A DNA stretch of 64,000 nt from Runella defluvii (GTDB taxonomy: Bacteria; Bacteroidota; Bacteroidia; Cytophagales; Spirosomataceae), in assembly GCF_014195535.1 (NCBI RefSeq), contig NZ_JACIBY010000001.1:248001-312000 (forward strand), in the 5' to 3' direction. Within the stretch, counting starts at the first letter, position 1, and each line of letters starts with the position of its first letter. Shown piece by piece: positions 33,990 to 42,423 of the stretch. A program made the translations under genes and the position numbers. Under the pieces are notes generated by a model that was not told the origin of the DNA, did no database searches, and saw only the letters and a list, made by a program, of their open reading frames with translations.

Positions 33990-36098
33990 ATGGCACGTGA
34001 TTTAAAATTCACAAGAAACATTGGGATTGCTGCTCACATTGATGCGGGTAAAACCACCACAACGGAGCGTATTCTTTATTATGCAGGGGTAAGCCACAAA
34101 ATCGGTGAAGTACACGACGGTGCAGCGACGATGGACTGGATGGCGCAAGAGCAAGAGCGCGGTATCACCATTACGTCTGCGGCTACAACAGTAGATTGGA
34201 AATGGAGAGACAACAGTTACCACATCAACATCATTGACACTCCAGGTCACGTTGACTTTACGGTAGAGGTAAACCGTTCACTTCGCGTATTAGATGGTCT
34301 TGTGTTTTTGTTTAGTGCGGTAGATGGTGTTGAGCCTCAATCTGAAACTAACTGGCGTTTGGCCAACAACTATAACGTAGCTCGTTTGGGCTTCGTGAAC
34401 AAAATGGACCGTTCGGGTGCTGATTTCTTGAACGTGTGCAAGCAAGTAAAAGAAATGTTGGGTAGCTACGCAGTACCTTTGCAGTTGCCTATCGGTGCAG
34501 AAGACCAATTCAAAGGGGTAGTTGACTTGATCAACAACCGTGGTATGATTTGGAACGAGCATGACAAAGGAATGACGTATGAAGTTGTGCCTATTCCTGA
34601 CGATATGAAGGAAGAAGCGGCTGAGTGGCGTGAAAAACTCCTCGAAGCAGTAGCAGAATACGATGAGACATTGATGGAGAAATTCTTCGATGATCCAGAT
34701 TCAATCACGGAAGATGAAATCTTGACTGCATTGCGTGCAGCGGTGATTGACATGAAAATCGTTCCAATGCTTTGTGGTTCTTCGTTCAAAAACAAAGGAG
34801 TACAAACCATGCTTGACTACGTGATGGCGTTGTTGCCTTCACCACTTGACAAAGAAAGCATCAAAGGAACTAACCCTGATACTGGCGTTGAGATTTCGCG
34901 CAAGCCAAGTGTTGATGAGCCTTTTGCTGCTTTAGGATTTAAAATTGCAACTGACCCTTACGTAGGTCGTTTGTGTTTTATCCGTGCTTATTCAGGAGTA
35001 TTGGAAGCAGGTTCTTATGTGTTGAACAACCGTTCGGGCAACAAAGAGCGTATTTCTCGTATCTTCCAAATGCACGCCAACAAGCAAAACTCAATTGAGC
35101 GCTTGGAAGCTGGTGACATCGGTGCGGTGGTAGGTTTTAAAGACATCAAAACGGGAGATACCCTTTCGGATGAGAAAAACCCAATCGTTCTTGAATCAAT
35201 GGTATTCCCTGAGCCAGTTATCGGGTATGCGATTGAGCCTAAGAAAACAGCTGACCAAGATAACTTCTCGAAAGCAATTGGTAAGTTGATTGAAGAGGAT
35301 CCAACGCTTCAAGTAGAATCAAACGAGGAAACAGGCCAAACCATCATCAAAGGGATGGGTGAGCTTCACTTGGAAATCATCATCGACCGTATGCGTCGTG
35401 AGTTTAAAGTAGAAGTAAACCAAGGTGCTCCTCAGGTAGCTTACAAAGAGGCACTTACTAAAAACTTTGAACACCGCGAAGTATATAAGAAGCAGTCGGG
35501 TGGTCGTGGTAAATTCGCCGATATCGTGTTTGAACTCGGGCCACGTGATGACCAGAAAGAAGGAGAAGAAGTTAAAACTGGTTTGTTGTTCGTCAACGAA
35601 ATCGTAGGTGGTGCTATTCCTCGTGAATTTATCCCTGCGGTACAGAAAGGTTTCAACGACTCAATGAAGAACGGTGCATTGGCTGGTTACCCAATCGATT
35701 CAATGAAAGTTCGTCTCTTCCACGGTTCGTACCACGATGTTGACTCTGACTCATTGTCGTTTGAATTGGCAGCTCGTATGGGCTTCAAAGAAGCGGCTCG
35801 TCAGGCAGGTCCAAAATTGTTGGAACCAATCATGTCAGTAGAAGTAGTATCGCCAGACGAATACACTGGTCCTATCACAGGTGACTTGAACCGTCGTCGT
35901 GGTATGATGAAAGGAATGGATACAAAAGCAGGTTCGCAAGTAATCAAAGCGGATGTACCATTGTCAGAATTGTTTGGTTACGTAACTGACCTTCGTACGA
36001 TTTCATCGGGTCGTGCAACTGCTAACTTGACGTTCTCGCACTACGAATTCTTGCCAAACAACTTGGCAGAAACCGTAATCGCTAAGTCGAAAGGATAG
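33990..36098 (+). CDS. fusA: Translation elongation factor G
   Basis: A 702-residue EF-G, the GTPase that drives ribosomal translocation. G-motifs [27 protein letters not shown] and [10 protein letters not shown] are intact, and domains II-V follow with the usual length. ATG 33990 ([10 protein letters not shown]) is the family start; the frame extends upstream without homology. Codon choice differs slightly from neighbours, as expected for a highly expressed gene. It has its own promoter, and rpsJ follows 155 bp downstream. Confidence 0.97.
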   Translation: MARDLKFTRNIGIAAHIDAGKTTTTERILYYAGVSHKIGEVHDGAATMDWMAQEQERGITITSAATTVDWKWRDNSYHINIIDTPGHVDFTVEVNRSLRVLDGLVFLFSAVDGVEPQSETNWRLANNYNVARLGFVNKMDRSGADFLNVCKQVKEMLGSYAVPLQLPIGAEDQFKGVVDLINNRGMIWNEHDKGMTYEVVPIPDDMKEEAAEWREKLLEAVAEYDETLMEKFFDDPDSITEDEILTALRAAVIDMKIVPMLCGSSFKNKGVQTMLDYVMALLPSPLDKESIKGTNPDTGVEISRKPSVDEPFAALGFKIATDPYVGRLCFIRAYSGVLEAGSYVLNNRSGNKERISRIFQMHANKQNSIERLEAGDIGAVVGFKDIKTGDTLSDEKNPIVLESMVFPEPVIGYAIEPKKTADQDNFSKAIGKLIEEDPTLQVESNEETGQTIIKGMGELHLEIIIDRMRREFKVEVNQGAPQVAYKEALTKNFEHREVYKKQSGGRGKFADIVFELGPRDDQKEGEEVKTGLLFVNEIVGGAIPREFIPAVQKGFNDSMKNGALAGYPIDSMKVRLFHGSYHDVDSDSLSFELAARMGFKEAARQAGPKLLEPIMSVEVVSPDEYTGPITGDLNRRRGMMKGMDTKAGSQVIKADVPLSELFGYVTDLRTISSGRATANLTFSHYEFLPNNLAETVIAKSKG

Positions 36099-36099
36099 T

Positions 36100-36182
36100 T
36101 TTAAGTTTACTGTTTTGGGTTTATAGGTTTAGAGTTTAACTACAAACCGTAAACCCAAAACTTACAAACTGTAAACAGTAAA
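36100..36182. repeat. GTAAAC-word repeat between fusA and rpsJ
   Basis: The spacer consists of words such as GTTTACTGTTTTGGGTTTA, then CCGTAAACCC, CTGTAAACAGTAAA. Its two halves are partly complementary (TTTACTGTTT with AAACAGTAAA), so it can form a large loop. The same word family occurs at 15949-15980. Confidence 0.6.
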
Positions 36183-36253
36183 GATATTTCCTATCGGAGT
36201 TAATGGCTCTTTCGATGGGGAAAGTAATAATCAATCAGAGCCAACCAATTATA

Positions 36254-36559
36254 ATGAACCAGAAGATTCGTATCAAATTGAAGTCATTTGACCACAACTT
36301 GGTGGACAAATCGGCCGATCGTATCGTGAAAGCGGTAAAATCAACGGGAGCTGTAGTAAGCGGACCTATTCCATTGCCTACAGAGAAGCAAATCTACACA
36401 GTTTTGCGTTCACCTCACGTAAACAAAAAATCACGCGAGCAGTTCCAACTTTGCACTTACAAGCGCCTTATCGACATCCACTCGTCAAGCGCTAAAACTG
36501 TAGATGCCTTGATGAAACTTGAATTGCCAAGTGGTGTTGATGTCGAAATTAAAGTTTAA
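36254..36559 (+). CDS. rpsJ: 30S ribosomal protein S10
   Basis: A 101-residue S10, start ATG 36254 ([19 protein letters not shown]). Family features: [29 protein letters not shown] and SGVDVEIKV at the end. In most Bacteroidota S10 sits between fusA and rplC; here a terminator follows and rplC is absent. Confidence 0.97.
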   Translation: MNQKIRIKLKSFDHNLVDKSADRIVKAVKSTGAVVSGPIPLPTEKQIYTVLRSPHVNKKSREQFQLCTYKRLIDIHSSSAKTVDALMKLELPSGVDVEIKV

Positions 36560-36578
36560 TGACATTTGGTTTCAAATA

Positions 36579-36617
36579 AAAAGCCGACGCTGCAAAGTGT
36601 CGGCTTTTGTTGTTTTT
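36579..36617 (+). terminator. fusA-rpsJ terminator
   Basis: AAAAGCCGAC (36579-36588) and GTCGGCTTTT (36599-36608) form a 10-bp stem with U-rich tail, 20 bp after the rpsJ stop. Confidence 0.88.
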
Positions 36618-36645
36618 GGGGGGAGAGGTAATTCAATTCCTAATG

Positions 36646-37497
36646 CTATTGTTCTCCGAGTTTTCGTTTTAGTTCTTCTATAATTCTCTCTTTTTCATCA
36701 AGCGCTTTTTTTGTCTCGTCAAGTGCTTTTTTGCTTTCAGCTAGTGCCTTTTGAAATGCTTTTTCCTTATCTTCAAACATCGCATTGATGGTCCGCCATG
36801 CTTCTTGTTCATCTTCGATTCGTTTACGTTCTATCGGATCAGAACCGCTATGGTGTAAGATGTCGGTCAAAATTTTTAACTCCTCGTTGTCGGTTGGGTG
36901 AGAAAATTGTTTGGTAATTTTTCTGTCATCCACGAAGTTACTTTGCTCAAAAACGCTCAATAGTTTATCTAAACTCGTTTGGTAACGATTAGTAATTCTG
37001 TCCACTTGTACGATGTAGCTGTCGTGGGTCAGTTTTTCAACAAAATCCGATTTCTTTTCAATGACGGTTTTGTTGATTAAATCTTTGTAATTACGTTCTA
37101 CTCGAATACAAGCTGTTTCTATCTCAGGAAGGGTAAATCCAAGAATATAGATTGTAGTAATTGGAAGAGCTTGGTTTTCATTGTTTACTTTATCTTCTTT
37201 TTTATATTGTTCACCCAAATACCTACGAAAACGCATTAAGTCGATTTGATTTTTGGCCTTCTGAATTTCGATTAAAACCTTTTTGTATTCGCTTGTTTCG
37301 GTTTTGATAGTGGCGATAAAATCCAAACGAAAAACGGCAAGCCCTGCTAGTTCGTCCGTGTAAGTAAACTCTTGTGGTTTTACTTCTATCGTCTCAATGG
37401 CTTGTTCCAAAAGTGTCTCAATGAAAAACTTGGCTACTCGTTCGTTTTCCATCATTCTTTTAAACACAGTGTCGTATATCGGATTGGCGATTATCAT
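36646..37497 (-). CDS. Rpn/PDDEXK-type nuclease (transposase-related) protein with coiled-coil tail
   Basis: A 283-residue protein from ATG 37497 (MIIANPIYDTVFKRMMENERVAKFF), the family N terminus. The nuclease-like core shows FRLDFIATIKT and KVLIEIQKAK (D...ExQxK pattern). The C terminus has a heptad-like repeat of ALDETKKALDEKERIIEELK, predicted coiled coil. It is a distant relative of the gene at 19195. Such proteins are annotated as PD-(D/E)XK nuclease family transposase or Rpn family. It has its own promoter and convergent rpsJ neighbour. Confidence 0.78.
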   Translation of the reverse strand: MIIANPIYDTVFKRMMENERVAKFFIETLLEQAIETIEVKPQEFTYTDELAGLAVFRLDFIATIKTETSEYKKVLIEIQKAKNQIDLMRFRRYLGEQYKKEDKVNNENQALPITTIYILGFTLPEIETACIRVERNYKDLINKTVIEKKSDFVEKLTHDSYIVQVDRITNRYQTSLDKLLSVFEQSNFVDDRKITKQFSHPTDNEELKILTDILHHSGSDPIERKRIEDEQEAWRTINAMFEDKEKAFQKALAESKKALDETKKALDEKERIIEELKRKLGEQ

Positions 37498-37524
37498 TTG
37501 TGGTTGTCTTAAAAAGGAGTGAGA

Positions 37525-37557
37525 CAAATTTACACAAAAAACACTAGCACAGGCCAA
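37525..37557 (-). promoter_or_regulatory. Promoter of the Rpn-type gene
   Basis: On the minus strand TTG (37557-37555), a 22-bp spacer and TAAATTTG (37532-37525) fit the Bacteroidota consensus, 28 bp before the ATG. Confidence 0.55.
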
Positions 37558-37597
37558 ACGATCCGTGCCAGTGTTTAAGAAAGAACCCCCGTAGTAT

Positions 37598-38839
37598 TTA
37601 CTTAAATCCAAACAAAAAGGGAAACAAGAACGTAACGACGATGGTCCAGAGGCTGTAAATAGGTAAATAAATCGCAATTGTTTTTCCCACGTCGGCGAGA
37701 GAGGTTTTTTTGGTCAGTACTTTGGAAAGCTGTATCATCACGAGCAGTAAATTCACCAAAATAAGCAAGTTTCCGCCCAATACTGCCGTACGGTTGGGGG
37801 TGATGCCCCATTCCGAAATCCGAAACAAAATCGCCGAAAGTGCCACGCCATTGACCACAATCGTTAGCGCCGAGAGCAGAAATAATACCCATACTTGGGC
37901 GCGGTGGTGAGAAGTTTTGGAGGTTTCGGCAATCGAAAAGAAAATGAGTGCCATCACTCCAATGAGCAGCGCATTAAATACCATCAAAAACTCACGGTTG
38001 TTGTACGGGTCTTTGCCCGAATAAACAATCGCGCCGAGGTACACCACTAGCATCACCAACACCAACGGGCTGAAAATTTTGGCAATAACGGGCGACACTT
38101 TACCCACCAACTGCGGATTGGTTTGGGTAAGGTAAGTGCTCACCAAAGGTGCGGCGGCAAGTCCAAAAACACCGATGTTTTCAAAATAAAATTTACCGAT
38201 GTCCAGATTTATCAACGAAAACAGGCCGACGGTAATCGCACTTAATATGCCGCCCGAAATGACAATCAGCGTGGTCATCACCACCAAATCGCCGTTGTAT
38301 TTGAGGTAACCTAATCGTTTTTCGGAGTTATTAGAGTTTCCCACAAAAGAAAATCCGAGAATAGACCACGAAAACAAAACAAGGTGAACGCAGGATAGCG
38401 TCAGGGTATCGCTTGTGGGTTGGTTGGGAAGGCTATTAATAAAGATAGCTGCCACTACAAATGCTCCTGCAAGTAGGGCCATTGTCTTTGTCGAAACCTT
38501 GTTTTTCCAACCAAAATAGGCCGTCAGGAGTGGAAAGATAATAAATCCGATGTTGCGGGTGTAAAAAAACTCTTCGTTGAGCTGGGCAAAAGCGGGGAGT
38601 TTGGCAATGAGACCCGCCACCAAAGACGCCCCCACCAGAAGGGCAAGGTCTTGGCTTGTACCCCATTGAATGTCGTCGCTGTCGTAACTCAAGCGCTCGT
38701 GCCAAACGTCGGCTACGCTGTTGCCTTTGAGCTCGGGATAAACGGAGCTAAAAGTACGTTTGAACAAGGCTTTATTGGAGCGGTACAGCTTCTCAAGCTG
38801 CGGTGGCTCGTTGATATGCGCTGTGATTAGGTCTTTCAT
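37598..38839 (-). CDS. Multi-spanning membrane protein (DUF4153-like)
   Basis: A 413-residue protein with a cytoplasmic N-terminal 70 residues and about ten transmembrane helices. It resembles the DUF4153/DUF4173 group, whose role is unknown; the assignment is tentative. It precedes the Rpn-type gene in the same direction and follows two other membrane-protein genes on the minus strand (38948-39286, 39455-40627). Confidence 0.65.
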   Translation of the reverse strand: MKDLITAHINEPPQLEKLYRSNKALFKRTFSSVYPELKGNSVADVWHERLSYDSDDIQWGTSQDLALLVGASLVAGLIAKLPAFAQLNEEFFYTRNIGFIIFPLLTAYFGWKNKVSTKTMALLAGAFVVAAIFINSLPNQPTSDTLTLSCVHLVLFSWSILGFSFVGNSNNSEKRLGYLKYNGDLVVMTTLIVISGGILSAITVGLFSLINLDIGKFYFENIGVFGLAAAPLVSTYLTQTNPQLVGKVSPVIAKIFSPLVLVMLVVYLGAIVYSGKDPYNNREFLMVFNALLIGVMALIFFSIAETSKTSHHRAQVWVLFLLSALTIVVNGVALSAILFRISEWGITPNRTAVLGGNLLILVNLLLVMIQLSKVLTKKTSLADVGKTIAIYLPIYSLWTIVVTFLFPFLFGFK

Positions 38840-38851
38840 AGGAGATGGAGG

Positions 38852-38941
38852 TATTGGTGTATCTGATAACTGTTATTGGTGTATCTGTTATCGAGTACAC
38901 TGATAACGAGTACACTGATAACCGATAACGAATAACAGTTA
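38852..38941. repeat. GTTATC/GTACAC word repeat
   Basis: The gap is made of repeated elements: TATCTGATAACTGTTATTGG, TGTTATCGAGTACACTGATAA, CGAGTACACTGATAACCGAT and AACGAATAACAG. GAGTACACTGATAAC occurs twice, 17 bp apart. The TTATC words match the repeat at 7309-7345. Confidence 0.7.
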
Positions 38942-38947
38942 CACGAA

Positions 38948-39286
38948 TTAATCCCACAAAGTACCGTTGAGACCTAGAACAATCCCCAACCAGAGGGCAA
39001 TAATGTATCCCACCACGCTCACGACTATAGCAAGGGCTTTTTGCCAGCCGTTTTGTGTACCTAACAGACTTACCAAGTAAGTAGCTCCGCCGCCCGCTGC
39101 TCCAGCCAAAGGGGTAATAATGAGTGGTTTTACCATCCAGAAAGTCCCCCACTCAGGTTTTGGTGTATTGACACTAAAAACAAAAAAAGCAATGACGGCA
39201 AGCGCAATACTCGCTCCAATAACAGAGCGTTTGATGAAAGGTGCAGGCTGAAAGGGCTGCGGGGCGAAAGCGTTGGTTGGTGTCAT
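38948..39286 (-). CDS. Small three-helix membrane protein
   Basis: A 112-residue membrane protein with three hydrophobic segments: VIGASIALAVIAFFVFSV, IITPLAGAAGGGATYLVSLL and ALAIVVSVVGYIIALWLGIV, ending GLNGTLWD. The motif GTFWMVKPLIITPLAGA is shared with small Bacteroidota proteins often labelled potassium transporter KefB by automatic annotation, but nothing here shows transport. Function unknown. Confidence 0.7.
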   Translation of the reverse strand: MTPTNAFAPQPFQPAPFIKRSVIGASIALAVIAFFVFSVNTPKPEWGTFWMVKPLIITPLAGAAGGGATYLVSLLGTQNGWQKALAIVVSVVGYIIALWLGIVLGLNGTLWD

Positions 39287-39454
39287 AAAAATGAGGTGTT
39301 GACGGATGATAAAATGACTGTGATTGAAATAAATAAAAGTACTTTGTTTTGCAAAGTAAATGGATTCACAAATTATAATCCAAACAAAATCTCAATTATT
39401 TTTTTGAAGACTTTCCAAGCTTTCGATAGGTAGCTGAATCAGGCTTTTTAAGTT

Positions 39455-40627
39455 TCATTCAGCCTGCTTTATGGTCGCGCTTTTCTTGGGCTTTTGGAAC
39501 AAATAACTTTCGTCTTTGGGCAGAAAGCGTTCGAGCCAAGGTGCTTCGGCGGTGGTGAGGCTTTTAGCGTTGATTTTGAGGGAGTCGAACGATGCGGTAG
39601 GTTGGCGGATAAGGATTTCGCGACTGGCCAGCGGTTCCCCCAAATGACTATCGCTGAAATTGTAAGAGGTACAAATGCAACTCAGGGTGTCGGCGTGCAT
39701 CCAATCGTTGTTTTCGCCCCAAATTCCGCAGTTGAAATGCCGATATCCCACGGGGTTTTTGTAGCCACTGCCATTGGGATAGACGTTCAAGAAAAAATGA
39801 AGTTGCGGCAAACTGCCTCCAATAAACTCCGTCCAGCCGTCAAATTCAATGGCTTTCCAGTAGCGTTTTAAGCTCAAAAAACCGTGCTCGTCCACCGAAA
39901 TTTGCCACGCAATGCGGTTGAAGGTATAACCATCATTTTTGCCGCGCGCTTCGTAGTTGCGGTTGTAACTGTACCAATTTCCCACGATACCTTTGGCTAA
40001 AGTTGAAGTGTCGGCTACTGAGCGAATGATTTTGCCCGCTGTATTTTGCCTCGTAAAAAACAAATTCCACGCGGTCATTGCTATTAAGCCTGCACAGGCA
40101 ACGGCAGTAGCTATTTTCCAGCGTTGTTCGGAAGATTTGGGGGCTTTGGTTTCTTCCGACGGAGAAGATTCTGCGGAAGGTTTATTGATATTGGTTCGTA
40201 CGGTGGTGGGCTCAAAACCATTGGCTTGTCGGTACGCATCGAGGGTAGCGTATCCGAGGGTGCGCACCAAGGCCAACATAAAATGGTCGGTGGTGCCAAT
40301 AAAGGCTTTTGTCGATTTTAGGAGGTCATCGTGGCGGTCGCGGAAAGTACTGCCGCCAAATTTATAGGTTTCGGGGCCAATGCCTTTTTCGTGTAGTTCG
40401 AGGCTTTTTTGGTGGGTGGCGTTGCCAACAAAAGCGGGTAGTTGTCGCTTATGTTGTTTTTCGTAATTACTGCTTTTCGACCAATTGGCGTTGCCCAACA
40501 CCTGATTCATCGAGTGCGGAGGGGTTCGGAAATCGGTATAGGGCAAGCCCAGTTCTTCTTGAAAATACCGTTCGAGGACTTGGTTCCAAAGCTTTTCAAA
40601 CAAAGGGCGGGCTACTTCAATGTTCAT
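39455..40627 (-). CDS. Protein of unknown function with one internal membrane helix
   Basis: A 390-residue protein I do not recognise. The N-terminal 150 residues are helical (RPLFEKLWNQVLERYFQEELG, DRHDDLLKSTKAFIGTTDHF), a Pro/Ser/Lys-rich linker follows, then one transmembrane segment (IATAVACAGLIAMTAWNLFF, about residues 172-191) and an aromatic-rich C-terminal domain (GNWYSYNRNYEARG, WGENNDWM) that is probably extracytoplasmic. It is a single-pass architecture like a sensor or anti-sigma factor, but no known domain is evident. Confidence 0.6.
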   Translation of the reverse strand: MNIEVARPLFEKLWNQVLERYFQEELGLPYTDFRTPPHSMNQVLGNANWSKSSNYEKQHKRQLPAFVGNATHQKSLELHEKGIGPETYKFGGSTFRDRHDDLLKSTKAFIGTTDHFMLALVRTLGYATLDAYRQANGFEPTTVRTNINKPSAESSPSEETKAPKSSEQRWKIATAVACAGLIAMTAWNLFFTRQNTAGKIIRSVADTSTLAKGIVGNWYSYNRNYEARGKNDGYTFNRIAWQISVDEHGFLSLKRYWKAIEFDGWTEFIGGSLPQLHFFLNVYPNGSGYKNPVGYRHFNCGIWGENNDWMHADTLSCICTSYNFSDSHLGEPLASREILIRQPTASFDSLKINAKSLTTAEAPWLERFLPKDESYLFQKPKKSATIKQAE

Positions 40628-40646
40628 GGTGATGATGGTTTACAAC

Positions 40647-40843
40647 GGTCAGACGATAGTCAGACCGTTTTGCTGCAAACTCCGTCGCACGACGATCAGA
40701 CGATAGTCAGACCGTTTTGCCGTAAACTCCGTCGCACGACGATCAGACGGTAGTCAGACCGTTTTGCTGCAAACTCCGTCGCACGACGATCAGACGATAG
40801 TCAGACCGTTTTGCCGTAAACTCCGTCTGACTATCGTCTGACG
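40647..40843. repeat. Four 47-bp tandem repeats in alternating forms, ending in a palindrome
   Basis: Units start at 40647, 40694, 40741 and 40788 with core GATCAGACGATAGTCAGACC, then TTTTGCTGCAAACTCC (copies 1, 3) or TTTTGCCGTAAACTCC (copies 2, 4) and GTCGCACGAC. The alternation implies duplication of a 94-bp dimer. After the last copy TCTGACTATCGTCTG is the exact reverse complement of the CAGACGATAGTCAGA core, so the end can form a 15-bp stem. The remainder of the 363-bp gap 40628-40990 shows nothing else recognisable. Confidence 0.88.
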
Positions 40844-40990
40844 GGGCTGCAAGTTATCCATTTTTTAGAAAAAGCTGTGTAATCCCGCTGTAACAACCCC
40901 TTACACAGCAAGTCACTAGCGGTTACCCTTGACTTTGAGGTAGGAAAACGCCCAATTTTCGGTCCTAAACATAAACCGAACTCTTATCCG

Positions 40991-42343
40991 ATGAACACCC
41001 CACTTTCCCAACCGTCGCTCTGGCAAAAATTGAGCGATTTTCAATTAGACGATGCTCCAGAGGCTGCTGTGCAGTTTTCTGATAAGTTAATCAAAGAACA
41101 AAAATGGTCGCCTGAGTTTGCCAAACGGGCGATGGCCGAGTATAAAAAGTTTTTGTACCTCTGCCTTACAATGCCCCAAGGAGCATCGCCCTCGGAGGTC
41201 GTTGATGAAGTTTGGCATTTACACCTGACTTACACGCAAAGCTACTGGCAAAAACTCTGCGGAGAAGTACTCCAACGACAACTTCACCACTACCCCAATC
41301 AAGGAGGGGCTTCCGAAAACCAACGCCACCGTGACTGGTACGCCGATACCCTGATTGCTTACGTCAAAGAATTTCAAGAATTGCCTCCTGCCGATTGCTG
41401 GCCTTTGCCCAAAGGACTAGCACTGGAAGACCACTTAGCACCGACTTCACCTTTCCGAACGCCGACTTTGCAAGCGACGCCTCAGTGGGACGGTCACACG
41501 TATTGGCCTATTGGAGCCCTTGTCATTGGGCTGTGTTCGCTCGGAATGTTTATGCTGTCGGGGCCTCATTTTTTGTTGACTTTCCCCCTCCTAATGGCTT
41601 GGGCTTGGTGGGGTACGTATCTGAAAATCCAGTACAAAAGACGGGTGATGGGAGAAGCTGCGCGGCAATTACACCCCTACCATTTTGCCGCTTTGTTCAA
41701 AAATACGGAAACCCTGTTCCGAGCCCTCGTGGCTGATTTTGCCGAAAGAGGATGGATTCGCTACCAAGACGAAGGGAAATTTGGGTGGGATGCGCAAGTG
41801 CAGCAGCCGATGCTGTACTCGTTGCAAGCCCAAGATAAAAAGGAGCTGCCAGCGGGGCTGCTGAGGGCATTTTTGTATCCGTTTGCAGAAACAATGTCGA
41901 AAAAAGCCGTGGCTCTAAAAAATGAACTTGCCAAAGATGTGGCGGTTGGTTTGTTTCAATGGTGGGTAATCATGGTTGGATTGGCGCGCGTGGCGCAGGG
42001 GATAGTGAATGACAAGCCCGTGATTTTTTTGCTATTACTGTTGATTGTTTATGTGTTGGTTTGGATTGTGCTGGCGCAGTTACCGTTGATAGACAAAGAG
42101 GTGAAACTAGGCTACCAATCGCAAGATTGGGGAGGGTATATTACCGCAGGCGCACTTACCTTTCTGTTGCTCGATTCTTCGTACAGTTTGGGCAGTAATC
42201 AAACCCTTCAAGGGGTGTTTGGCAAACCTTCCAAAAATAGCGGTGGTGGAGAAGGAGGGACAGGTTGTAGTAGTGGCGGCGATGGTGGGGGCGGCGGCTG
42301 TGGCGGAGGATGCGGTGGTTGTGGTGGCTGTGGAGGAAGTTAG
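40991..42343 (+). CDS. GRDP-like membrane protein with Cys/Gly-repeat tail (TIGR04222-like)
   Basis: A 450-residue protein. Residues 20-130 resemble the glycine-rich-domain (GRDP) family: FLYLCLTMPQGASPSEVVDE then WHLHLTYTQSYW. Two hydrophobic segments (about 175-210) follow, then a helical region, two more helices (about 325-360), and a tail GGCGGGCGGCGGCGGS preceded by SGGGEGGTGCSSGGDGG. The low-complexity Cys/Gly tail after a membrane region is like TIGR04222 membrane proteins. Cys-rich repeats in the cytoplasm or at the surface could bind metal or be cross-linked. Function unknown. Confidence 0.65.
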   Translation: MNTPLSQPSLWQKLSDFQLDDAPEAAVQFSDKLIKEQKWSPEFAKRAMAEYKKFLYLCLTMPQGASPSEVVDEVWHLHLTYTQSYWQKLCGEVLQRQLHHYPNQGGASENQRHRDWYADTLIAYVKEFQELPPADCWPLPKGLALEDHLAPTSPFRTPTLQATPQWDGHTYWPIGALVIGLCSLGMFMLSGPHFLLTFPLLMAWAWWGTYLKIQYKRRVMGEAARQLHPYHFAALFKNTETLFRALVADFAERGWIRYQDEGKFGWDAQVQQPMLYSLQAQDKKELPAGLLRAFLYPFAETMSKKAVALKNELAKDVAVGLFQWWVIMVGLARVAQGIVNDKPVIFLLLLLIVYVLVWIVLAQLPLIDKEVKLGYQSQDWGGYITAGALTFLLLDSSYSLGSNQTLQGVFGKPSKNSGGGEGGTGCSSGGDGGGGGCGGGCGGCGGCGGS

Positions 42344-42423
42344 TAGAAAAATAAGTTTTTACAAACACTTCAATGTATCTTCGTGCAACAAACGCTATTT
42401 TAAACACCTTGATTACTGATTTA

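Noticed and set aside
40647-40843. CRISPR array
   Set aside because: The units are contiguous 47-bp tandem repeats with no unique spacers, and no cas genes lie nearby.
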